Assembly: GCA_050250665.1 (NCBI GenBank)
Contig: JBFWOF010000035.1
Location: 1 to 64,000, forward strand
Direction of reading: 5' to 3'
Length of the DNA: 64,000 bases
Source of the DNA: JADKFD01 sp050250665
GTDB lineage: Bacteria > Pseudomonadota > Gammaproteobacteria > Xanthomonadales > SZUA-5
The translations under genes were made by a program, and so were the position numbers. Shown here piece by piece: positions 57,978 through 64,000 of the stretch. Numbering within the stretch: the stretch's first letter is position 1; each line of letters begins with the position of its first letter. A model generated the notes under the pieces. The model did no database searches. It saw nothing but the letters and a program-made list of their open reading frames with translations, and was not told where the DNA came from.

Positions 57978-59021
57978 ATGAGCCAGACTCTCCATCTGAC
58001 CCGTCCGGACGACTGGCATCTGCATCTGCGCGAAGGCCCAACGCTGGCGGCGGTGTTGCCGCACACCGCGCAGCAGTTTGCCCGGGCGATCGTCATGCCC
58101 AACCTGAAGCCGCCGGTCACGACCACGGCGCTCGCCGCAGCCTATCGCCAGCGAATTCTGGCGGCGCTGCCGGCGGGCGTGGATTTCGAGCCGCTGATGA
58201 CCCTGTATCTGACCGACCGTACTGCGCCCGATGAGATCCGGCGCGCGCACGCCAGTGGCTTCGTGCATGCGGTCAAGCTCTATCCGGCGGGTGCCACGAC
58301 CAATTCGGACGCGGGTCTGACCGACCTCAGGCACGCCTGGCCGGCCCTGGAAGTGATGCAGGAGCTGGGCCTGGTGCTGTGTATTCATGGCGAAGCCGTG
58401 GATCCGGCCATTGATGTCTTCGACCGCGAAAAGCGCTTCATCGACGATCAGCTGATTCCTCTGCGCGCACAATTTCCGGCGCTGCGAGTGGTGTTCGAGC
58501 ACATCACCACCGCCGATGCGGCCGACTATGTACGCGAGGCTCCGGGTGACATCGCCGCCACGATCACCGCGCATCATCTGCTGTACAGCCGCAATGCCCT
58601 GTTCCAGGGCGGATTGCGACCGCACTACTACTGCCTGCCGGTGCTCAAGCGCGAGCAGCATCGCCTCGCACTGCTGGCGGCGGCGACCTCGGGCCATCCG
58701 CGCTTCTTTCTGGGCACCGATTCGGCGCCGCATGCGCGCGGCGCCAAGGAGAGCGACTGCGGTTGCGCCGGCTGCTACACAGCCTTGCACGCGCTGGAAC
58801 TCTACGCCCAGGCTTTCGAAAGCGTTGGAGCGCTGGATCGGCTGGAAGGTTTTGCCAGTTTCTTCGGCCCCGATTTCTACCGATTGCCGCGAAACTCGAC
58901 TCAGGTTCGCCTCGTGCGTGAACCCTGGTCCATCCCCGCTCAGCTGCCGATGGCGCAGGACAGTCTGATTCCGCTGGCCGCTGGCACCCAGCTGGATTGG
59001 CGTTTCGCGGGCAGCGTCTGA
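57978..59021 (+). CDS. pyrC: Dihydroorotase (class II)
   Basis: A 347-residue zinc amidohydrolase with DWHLHLREG (metal His pair), the carboxylated Lys in HAVKLYPAGATTNS, and later metal ligands in CIHGE, FEHIT and GTDSAPH. It closes carbamoyl-aspartate to dihydroorotate in pyrimidine synthesis. Its 3' end faces sodB across a hairpin. Confidence 0.95.
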   Translation: MSQTLHLTRPDDWHLHLREGPTLAAVLPHTAQQFARAIVMPNLKPPVTTTALAAAYRQRILAALPAGVDFEPLMTLYLTDRTAPDEIRRAHASGFVHAVKLYPAGATTNSDAGLTDLRHAWPALEVMQELGLVLCIHGEAVDPAIDVFDREKRFIDDQLIPLRAQFPALRVVFEHITTADAADYVREAPGDIAATITAHHLLYSRNALFQGGLRPHYYCLPVLKREQHRLALLAAATSGHPRFFLGTDSAPHARGAKESDCGCAGCYTALHALELYAQAFESVGALDRLEGFASFFGPDFYRLPRNSTQVRLVREPWSIPAQLPMAQDSLIPLAAGTQLDWRFAGSV

Positions 59022-59048
59022 AGCCGGCGCAATCGCCGGATTGCGGCA

Positions 59049-59073
59049 GGCAGAGCGCGCATGGCGCTCTGCC
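59049..59073. terminator. Bidirectional hairpin between pyrC and sodB
   Basis: A perfect 10-bp stem GGCAGAGCGC / GCGCTCTGCC with a 5-base loop GCATG lies between the convergent pyrC and sodB genes. It lacks a T-run but is placed to stop both transcripts. Confidence 0.7.
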
Positions 59074-59094
59074 CGTCAATCAGAACATCGGGTT

Positions 59095-59673
59095 TCAGCG
59101 CATCTGCGACGCGGCAAAGTCCCAGTTGACCAGGTTCCAGAAGGCTTCCAGGTACTTCGGACGGGCGTTGCGGTAGTCGATGTAGTAGGCGTGTTCCCAC
59201 ACATCGCAGGTCAGCAGCGGCTGGTCGTCGCCGGTCAACGGCGTGGCAGCGTTGCTGGTGCTGGTCAGCGCCAGGCTGCCATCGGCCTTCTGTACCAGCC
59301 AGGCCCAGCCCGAACCGAAGGTGCCGATCGCAGTCTTGGTGAACTCCTCCTTGAACTTGTCGAAGCTGCCGAAGGCGGCATCGATGGCCGCTGCCAGCGC
59401 GCCGGTCGGGGCGCCGCCGCCGTTGGGCTTCAGGCAGTTCCAGTAGAAGGTGTGGTTCCAGACCTGGGCGGCATTGTTGAACATGCCGCCGGAGGACGAG
59501 CGCACGATCTCCTCCAGGCTCTGATTTTCCTGTGGCGTGCCCTTGATCATGTTGTTGAGATTGGTGACGTAGGTCTGGTGATGCTTGCCGTAATGGAAAT
59601 CGATGGTTTCCGGCGAGATATGGGGCACCAGAGCGTCGCGGGCGTAGGGCAGGGCGGGCAGTTCTATGGCCAT
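59095..59673 (-). CDS. sodB: Superoxide dismutase, Fe type
   Basis: A 192-residue Fe/Mn SOD. Metal ligands are in DFHYGKHHQTYV, QVWNHTFYWNCL and DVWEHAYYIDYRN. AAQVWNHTFYW and the length of 192 point to the iron form. Cytosolic, no signal peptide. An AAGGA site precedes the ATG. Confidence 0.95.
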   Translation of the reverse strand: MAIELPALPYARDALVPHISPETIDFHYGKHHQTYVTNLNNMIKGTPQENQSLEEIVRSSSGGMFNNAAQVWNHTFYWNCLKPNGGGAPTGALAAAIDAAFGSFDKFKEEFTKTAIGTFGSGWAWLVQKADGSLALTSTSNAATPLTGDDQPLLTCDVWEHAYYIDYRNARPKYLEAFWNLVNWDFAASQMR

Positions 59674-59758
59674 GACAATTCCTTTTGGCGATTGATCGGG
59701 GGATGCAGACCGGCGGGACGACGCCCGCTCGACCTGTCCATTTTAGCGGGTCACCCGG

Positions 59759-60301
59759 TTAAGCGGATGTGGCCCTGGCGGCATCGGCATATTTTGCCGG
59801 TGCTGGATTGACGTGACCGCAGGCCACGCAGCTGCGCCGGCTCAATGAGCCGTAGAAGCGATCGAAAACCGCCGGGAACTGGGTCTCGATGTTCTCCAGC
59901 GCGAAGAATTCCTCGTAGATCTTGTGGTTGCAGCGTTCGCAATACCATTGCAGGCCATCGAATTCGTGCGCCAGGCGCTTGCGTTCGATGACCAGTCCGA
60001 TCGAGTCGGGCATGCGCTGGGGAGAGTGCGGAATCCCCGGCGGCAGGTAATAGATCTCACCGGCACGGATCGGCACATCCACGGCGCGGCCTTCCAGTTG
60101 CAGCCGCAGCACCATCTCGCCTTCGACCTGATAGAAGAACTCCGGGCCCTCTTCGACGTGGTAGTCGGTGCGCTGGTTCGGTCCACCGACGATCATGATG
60201 ATGAAATCGCCGTCGACGATGCATTTGTTGCCCACTGGCGGCTTCAACAGGTGTCGATGCTCGTCGATCCAGTTCTGGAAATTGATCGGGGCAGTCCACA
60301 T
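59759..60301 (-). CDS. 3-hydroxyanthranilate 3,4-dioxygenase
   Basis: A 180-residue cupin dioxygenase (HAAO/NbaC). The iron ligands are in YHVEEGPEFFYQVEGEM and the His of GIPHSP; the C-terminal rubredoxin-like iron site of bacterial forms is present (CERCNH and CVACGHVNP). It opens 3-hydroxyanthranilate to aminocarboxymuconate semialdehyde in kynurenine breakdown. A GTG three codons upstream of the chosen ATG is also possible. It is the last gene of a minus-strand set whose other members act on later steps. Confidence 0.93.
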   Translation of the reverse strand: MWTAPINFQNWIDEHRHLLKPPVGNKCIVDGDFIIMIVGGPNQRTDYHVEEGPEFFYQVEGEMVLRLQLEGRAVDVPIRAGEIYYLPPGIPHSPQRMPDSIGLVIERKRLAHEFDGLQWYCERCNHKIYEEFFALENIETQFPAVFDRFYGSLSRRSCVACGHVNPAPAKYADAARATSA

Positions 60302-60657
60302 GGCGGTCACCGGCGGCTGGGATGGTGTCTAGGTTAGCGGATCAGGCGGCCGCCTGCGTCGGTCGGGCGCGGAACGCGCAACCGTAGGTTGGGCTAAGCG
60401 CAGCGTGCCCAACACGAGGGCGGAGCGTTGGGCACGCTGCGCGTAGCCCAACGGTCATGGCTGCGAGTCACTCGCCATCATCAAAGTCGCTGGTGCCATG
60501 ACCGTTGCATAAGGTGTCTTGCCCAACCCCTGCCCAGCCCGTCCGGCCCGGCGGCAAGCCGCCGCGCGTTCGCAGGCGCGGCCGGCATGCCGGCCAAGCG
60601 CGCCAGGCTCACCCCCGAACATCGGGGAGGGAGCGACAGCACTCGTCTGAACGACGT
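60302..60657. repeat. Spacer of about 355 bp filled with repeats
   Basis: It holds GTTGGGC(T/A)... inverted repeats (about 60383-60455) related to 37746-37780. It also holds the second copy of the 150-bp repeat (60449-60667), which runs to the RidA stop codon and carries an extra ~70-bp GC-rich insert. The spacer interrupts the kynurenine gene set between the deaminase and dioxygenase genes. Confidence 0.75.
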
Positions 60658-60667
60658 TCACGGCAAC
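60449..60667. repeat. Dispersed ~150-bp repeat, copy B (with insert)
   Basis: It matches 2150-2307 at CCCAACGGTCATGGCTGCGA, GTCGCTGGTGCCATGACCGT and ATCGGGGAGGGAGCGACAGC. An additional GC-rich segment (about 60538-60610, CGGCGGCAAGCCGCCG and similar palindromes) separates the halves. Its right end overlaps the RidA stop region. Confidence 0.8.
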
Positions 60668-61086
60668 CCACACTTCGCCACACACTTGAGCTCGATCGCG
60701 ATCGGCGTGGGCAGCGCATCGATGCCGAGCGTGGTGCGGCAGGGTGCCGTGGCGATGTCGGGGAAATACTCGGCCCAGATCGCGTTGTAGGTCTGGAAGT
60801 CGCCGCTCATATGGGTCAGATACACGGTGACGTCGACCAGATCGGTCCAGCTGGCGCCGCAGCTTTCCAGCACGGCGCGCACATTGGCGAAGACCGAATG
60901 GCACTGCGCGGCAATGTCGTAGGCCAGCAGACTGCCATCGCTGGCGTAGACATTGCCCGGGATGGAATTGTCGACCGCCGAGCGTGGGCCGATGCCCGAC
61001 AGGAACAGCAGCTCGCCCACGCGTCGTGCATGCGGATAACGACCCACCGGTTTGGGGGCGCTGTCGGTCTGGATCGAGACGCTCAT
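60658..61086 (-). CDS. RidA-family deaminase, probable 2-aminomuconate deaminase
   Basis: A 142-residue RidA-fold protein, the length of NbaF/AmnD-type 2-aminomuconate deaminases. It has PHARRVGELLFLSGIGPRS, the catalytic-region Arg in CRTTLGIDALP, and VTVYLTHMSGDF. It would turn 2-aminomuconate into oxalocrotonate and ammonia. It lies 27 bp after the aldehyde dehydrogenase gene and before the dioxygenase, as expected for the kynurenine branch. Confidence 0.87.
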   Translation of the reverse strand: MSVSIQTDSAPKPVGRYPHARRVGELLFLSGIGPRSAVDNSIPGNVYASDGSLLAYDIAAQCHSVFANVRAVLESCGASWTDLVDVTVYLTHMSGDFQTYNAIWAEYFPDIATAPCRTTLGIDALPTPIAIELKCVAKCGLP

Positions 61087-61113
61087 CGGAAGGGCTCCGT
61101 CAGGGAACGTGTT

Positions 61114-62568
61114 TCAGCAGGCAATGGCGACATTCTTGGCCTCGGTGAAGAAGCGCATGGCATCCACGCCGCCCTCGCGGCCGAGGCCCGATTGCTTGAC
61201 ACCGCCGAAGGGCGTGCGCAGGTCGCGTGCCATCCAGCAGTTGACCCAGACGATGCCGCTCTCCACGGCAGCGGCGAAACGGTGTGCGCGGGCCAGATCG
61301 CGGGTCCATAGCGAGCAGGCCAGGCCATAGGACGTGCCGTTGGCATATGCCAGTGCCTGATCTTCATCGTCGAAGGGCACCAGCGTAGCCACCGGGCCAA
61401 AGATTTCTTCCTGATTGACGCGGCAATAGGGATCGAGCTGATCGAACAGGGTGGGTGCGAGGAAATATCCGTCCTGGCAGCGGCCTTCCAGGCTCGGTCG
61501 GGTTCCGCCGACCAGCAGACGACCGCCCTCTTCGTGCGCCAGGTCGATGTAGCTCTGCACTTTCGCCAGATGCGCCGCCGAAACCAGCGCGCCGAGTTGG
61601 CACTCGGGATCGCGCGGATCGCCGACCTTCAACCGACTCACTGCGGCCACCAGCGCTTCGCGGAAGCGGGGCAGCAGGGAGCGCTCGACCAGAATGCGCG
61701 ATCCACACAGACAGATCTGGCCCTGATTGGAAAAGGCCGCGCGTACGCACTCGCTGACGGTGCGCTCGAAGTCGCAGTCGGCAAAGACCACGGTGGCGTT
61801 CTTGCCGCCCATTTCCAGAGAGAGCTTCTTGAACTGGCTGGCGGTCGTTGCCGCAATCGCGGCGCCGGTGGCGGTGCTGCCGGTGAACGAGATCGCCTTG
61901 ACGCCGGCTTGGCTGACCAGCGCCTGTCCGCAGCGGGGGCCGCCGCCCTGCACGATATTCAGCACGCCGGCCGGCAGTCCGGCCTCCTGCGCGATCTCGC
62001 CCAGCAGCCAGGCCGTGACCGGGGTGATCTCGCTGGGCTTGGCAATCACACAGTTACCGGCCGCCAGCGCAGGGGCGATCTTCCAGCTGAGCAGGTACAG
62101 CGGCAGATTCCACGGACTGATGCAGCCGACCACCCCCAGGGGCTGGCGCAGCGTGTAGTTCAGCGTGCCGGCTTCGTCGTGATGGCTTTCCGAGGCCTGG
62201 GTCTCGGCCATGGCCGCGAAGAAACGAAAATTTGCAATGGCACGAGGGATATCCACAGTCCGGGCTACGGAGACCGGCTTGCCATTGTCGCGCGATTCTT
62301 CCTCGGCAAAGGCATCCAGACGTGCTTCGATCAGATCGGCCATGCGCCGCAGCAACTTCGCGCGCTGACTGGGTGGGGTACCCGCCCAGCTGCGTCGCGC
62401 AGTCTGCGCAGCAGCGACCGCCATATCGATATCTGCCGCATTGGAGTCTGGAACTTCGGCGTAGACCTTGCCCGTTGCCGGCTCATACACCGGCAGATAA
62501 GTACCCGAAGCCGGCGCCCGATAGTAGCCGTCGATGAAATTGGTCAACCGCAACAGGGAATCACGCAT
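61114..62568 (-). CDS. 2-aminomuconic semialdehyde dehydrogenase
   Basis: A 484-residue aldehyde dehydrogenase starting at the ATG at 62568 (RDSLLRLTNFIDGYY). Catalytic Cys is in NQGQICLCGSRI, the general-base Glu in LEMGGKNATVVF, and the Asn in ISPWNLPLYLLSW. LCGSR after the Cys and the neighbours point to the 2-aminomuconate/2-hydroxymuconate semialdehyde class. It feeds the RidA-type deaminase. Alternative substrates within the class cannot be excluded. Confidence 0.88.
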   Translation of the reverse strand: MRDSLLRLTNFIDGYYRAPASGTYLPVYEPATGKVYAEVPDSNAADIDMAVAAAQTARRSWAGTPPSQRAKLLRRMADLIEARLDAFAEEESRDNGKPVSVARTVDIPRAIANFRFFAAMAETQASESHHDEAGTLNYTLRQPLGVVGCISPWNLPLYLLSWKIAPALAAGNCVIAKPSEITPVTAWLLGEIAQEAGLPAGVLNIVQGGGPRCGQALVSQAGVKAISFTGSTATGAAIAATTASQFKKLSLEMGGKNATVVFADCDFERTVSECVRAAFSNQGQICLCGSRILVERSLLPRFREALVAAVSRLKVGDPRDPECQLGALVSAAHLAKVQSYIDLAHEEGGRLLVGGTRPSLEGRCQDGYFLAPTLFDQLDPYCRVNQEEIFGPVATLVPFDDEDQALAYANGTSYGLACSLWTRDLARAHRFAAAVESGIVWVNCWMARDLRTPFGGVKQSGLGREGGVDAMRFFTEAKNVAIAC

Positions 62569-62644
62569 GAGGATCGGTATGGACGGAATGTCCTGAGCAT
62601 AAACCTCTGTGCGCGATTGTTCCGCATTGGCGCCGGTGGCGCGC

Positions 62645-63430
62645 CTACAACGCCAGCGTGCGCCCGCCATCGACGGCGATGCTGACGCCGGTGATGTAGG
62701 AGGCCGCCGGTGAGGCCAGGAAGGCGATGGCGGCGGCGACTTCGCTGGCATCGGCAAAACGCCCCATCGGCACGGCGCTGAGCATGCCGGCGGTGACGGC
62801 GCCCTCGTCGCTCTGGCTGGACTTGATCTTGCCGGCGATCAGGCTGTCGAGGCGCGCGGTGCGGGTGAAGCCGGGCAGCACATTGTTGACGGTGATGCCT
62901 TCTGGCCCGAGTTCGGTGGCCAGGGTCTTGGCCCAGGAGGCAACGGCACCGCGGATCGAGTTGGAGACGCCCAAGCCCTTGATCGGCTCCTTGACCGAGG
63001 TCGAGATGACATTGACGATGCGCCCGTAGCCGGCCGCGCGCATGCCCGGCAGCGCCAGTCCGGTGAGCAGTTGGTTGCACAGCAGATGCTGGCCGAAGGT
63101 CTCCAGGAACTGGGCTTCGGTGGCGTGTTCGATGGCGCCCGGCGGCGGGCCGCCGGTGTTGTTGATCAGGATCTGTGCCGGATGCTCGGCCAGCCAGTCG
63201 CCGACGATGCGCGCCAGGCCAGAGCGATCGGCATAGTCGGCAATCAGCGCGTGATGACGGCCCGGGTGCGTCGCCTGCAAAGCCTGAACCGCCTGCGCGA
63301 GCCGATCCTGATCGCGTCCGATCAGCGTCACATCGGCACCCAGTTGCGCCAGTTCCAGGGCCGCCGCCCGGCCAATGCCCTGACTGCCGCCTCCCACCAA
63401 AGCGTGTCGTCCGCCTAGATCGAGTTGCAT
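62645..63430 (-). CDS. Atypical SDR-family protein linked to kynurenine genes
   Basis: A 261-residue short-chain dehydrogenase fold with the cofactor motif GGSQGIGRAAA and NNTGGPPP. The catalytic Ser region is VISTSVKEP, but the YxxxK pair is not visible: the expected place reads GVSNSIRGAVASWAK, without the Tyr. Similar proteins with this SNxIRGAVxxWAK pattern occur beside aminomuconate genes. It may bind NAD(P) but act by another mechanism or as a non-catalytic partner. A GGGGTGATCC site precedes the ATG; it is the first gene of the set. Confidence 0.8.
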   Translation of the reverse strand: MQLDLGGRHALVGGGSQGIGRAAALELAQLGADVTLIGRDQDRLAQAVQALQATHPGRHHALIADYADRSGLARIVGDWLAEHPAQILINNTGGPPPGAIEHATEAQFLETFGQHLLCNQLLTGLALPGMRAAGYGRIVNVISTSVKEPIKGLGVSNSIRGAVASWAKTLATELGPEGITVNNVLPGFTRTARLDSLIAGKIKSSQSDEGAVTAGMLSAVPMGRFADASEVAAAIAFLASPAASYITGVSIAVDGGRTLAL

Positions 63431-63480
63431 GGATCACCCCGCTGGATTCGAGGGCTGCAGTCTAGCGGGGCCGGGTGGAG

Positions 63481-63610
63481 GTTGTCGGTTGTCGGTTGTC
63501 GGTTGTCGGTTGTCGGTTGTCGGGGTGCGGGGCTCGGGACTCGGGACTCGGGACTCGGGACTCGGGACTCGGGACTCGGGACTCGGGACTCGGGACTCGG
63601 GACTCGGGAT
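63481..63610. repeat. Two adjacent 7-bp microsatellites
   Basis: About six units of GGTTGTC are followed, after a short GC-rich bridge, by about eleven units of GGGACTC. Such 7-bp arrays change length easily by slippage. They are not a multiple of three, so they would shift any frame through them. Confidence 0.9.
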
Positions 63611-63706
63611 GGGCAGCAGTAGCGCGGCTCCGGCACGCGTGTGCTGGGCTGAGCGCCTGCGGGGATTCGCGCCGGCGGCCGCGGCTCTGTGGACGGCACA
63701 GCTGGC

Positions 63707-63803
63707 GTCATTGCGAGGAGCGCAGCGACGAAGCAATCCAGTGCTTCTGAGGATGGGTGTCTGGATTGCTTCCCCCCGGATCAAGTCCGGGGTCGCAATG
63801 ACG
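63707..63803. repeat. Palindromic dispersed repeat, copy 3
   Basis: GTCATTGCGAGGAGCGCAGC at the left and CCGGGGTCGCAATGACGC at the right, with GCAATCCAG and CTGGATTGCTTC inside, match copies at 1993 and 3633. Part of the right arm carries a CCCCGGATCAAGTCCGGGG palindrome not seen in the others. Confidence 0.85.
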
Positions 63804-63885
63804 CAGGGTCCCGTGCTCTGGACCTACAAGAGCTTTCCCGTGCCCCAACAACCAACAGCCAACAACCAACAACCGACAACCGCCG

Positions 63886-64000
63886 CTACTTCATCCCCTT
63901 CAGGCGCAGGCGAAATTCCACGCCCTGGCTATCGGGCAGGTTGCTGGCGGCGGCTTCACCCTGGTGCAGTTCTGCGATCAGGCGGACGATGTAGAGACCA
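63886..64000 (-). CDS. Sensor histidine kinase, C-terminal end (partial)
   Basis: The reverse strand reads GLYIVRLIAELHQGEAAASN...VEFRLRLKGMK then a TAG stop. GLYIV followed by a helix and a final strand (EFRLRL) is the G2-box end of a GHKL ATPase domain of a histidine kinase. Only 37 residues are inside the window; the rest lies beyond the right edge. Confidence 0.72.
   Translation of the reverse strand, partial: GLYIVRLIAELHQGEAAASNLPDSQGVEFRLRLKGMK

Larger units (their letters stand above)
63431..63885. repeat. Spacer with simple 7-bp repeats and a palindromic element
   Basis: It contains tandem GGTTGTC repeats (about 63481-63522) and tandem GGGACTC repeats (about 63530-63610). The palindromic ATTGCGAG element lies at 63707-63803, and an inverted-type run CCAACAACCAACAGCCAAC lies at 63846-63881. 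All are in one 450-bp spacer between two minus-strand genes. No gene is seen. Confidence 0.85.

Noticed and set aside
57048..58790. Minus-strand frame of 580 residues
   Set aside because: It is antisense to purK and pyrC.

Overview
The window is about 64 kb of GC-rich DNA that looks like a chromosome segment of a gammaproteobacterium, most likely of the Xanthomonadales/Lysobacterales. The evidence is the petABC-sspA-sspB block, the purE-purK and pyrC genes, the DUF1631 and DUF3301 proteins, and many dispersed intergenic repeats of the kind common in that order. The species cannot be named from the sequence alone. I see no rRNA, tRNA, prophage or CRISPR array.

Layout. (1) 1-3.8 kb: a tandem array of 39-bp repeats, a patatin-like lipase, a repeat-rich spacer and a C45-family acyltransferase-like protein. 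(2) 3.8-13.7 kb: an arginine/polyamine block with an ATP-grasp enzyme, an oversized Orn/Lys/Arg decarboxylase, a nitrilase-family amidase, a GabT-like aminotransferase and an agmatinase-family enzyme, facing a PuuC-like aldehyde dehydrogenase. Together these could take arginine through agmatine and putrescine to GABA using a non-standard set of enzymes. (3) 14-37 kb: a large inorganic-sulfur island. It holds a rhodanese and a persulfide-dioxygenase-like enzyme, three separate YeeE/YedE transporter pairs, a periplasmic sulfurtransferase, a SoxH-like metallohydrolase and a complete sox set (soxC-D-Y-Z-A-X-B). It also holds a CsoR/CstR-family regulator, a FadL-type porin, a periplasmic DsrE protein, and an octaheme tetrathionate-reductase-family cytochrome next to a heptaheme cytochrome fused to a membrane cytochrome b. 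The soxY-soxZ junction is split by a GxxExxY nuclease-like gene embedded in repeats. (4) 37.7-43.9 kb: a GNAT acetyltransferase, a 165-bp MITE-like element, a HAD phosphatase, btaA-btaB for betaine lipid synthesis, a DegS/HtrA protease and gdhA. (5) 44-48.5 kb: cytochrome bc1 (petABC), sspA, sspB and a DUF3301 protein. (6) 48.7-59.7 kb: a Ser/Thr kinase with a formylglycine-generating-enzyme-like domain plus an FHA protein, then nadC, a DUF1631 protein, a Trm112-like protein, purE, purK, pyrC and sodB. (7) 59.7-64 kb: part of the kynurenine/2-aminomuconate pathway (3-hydroxyanthranilate dioxygenase, RidA-type deaminase, aldehyde dehydrogenase, unusual SDR), simple repeats, and the C-terminal end of a sensor histidine kinase.

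How it fits together. The cell appears able to oxidise thiosulfate with a full Sox system and to handle persulfide with the dioxygenase and rhodaneses. It appears to move sulfur species across the inner membrane by YeeE/YedE pairs and to pass electrons to bc1 and to a separate multiheme cytochrome branch. Heterotrophic capacity (arginine/polyamine and tryptophan breakdown, glutamate dehydrogenase) points to a mixotroph. The least-described parts are the octaheme/heptaheme-cytochrome-b/YeeE operon with its 35-bp operator-like dyad, and the arginine block with its ATP-grasp enzyme.
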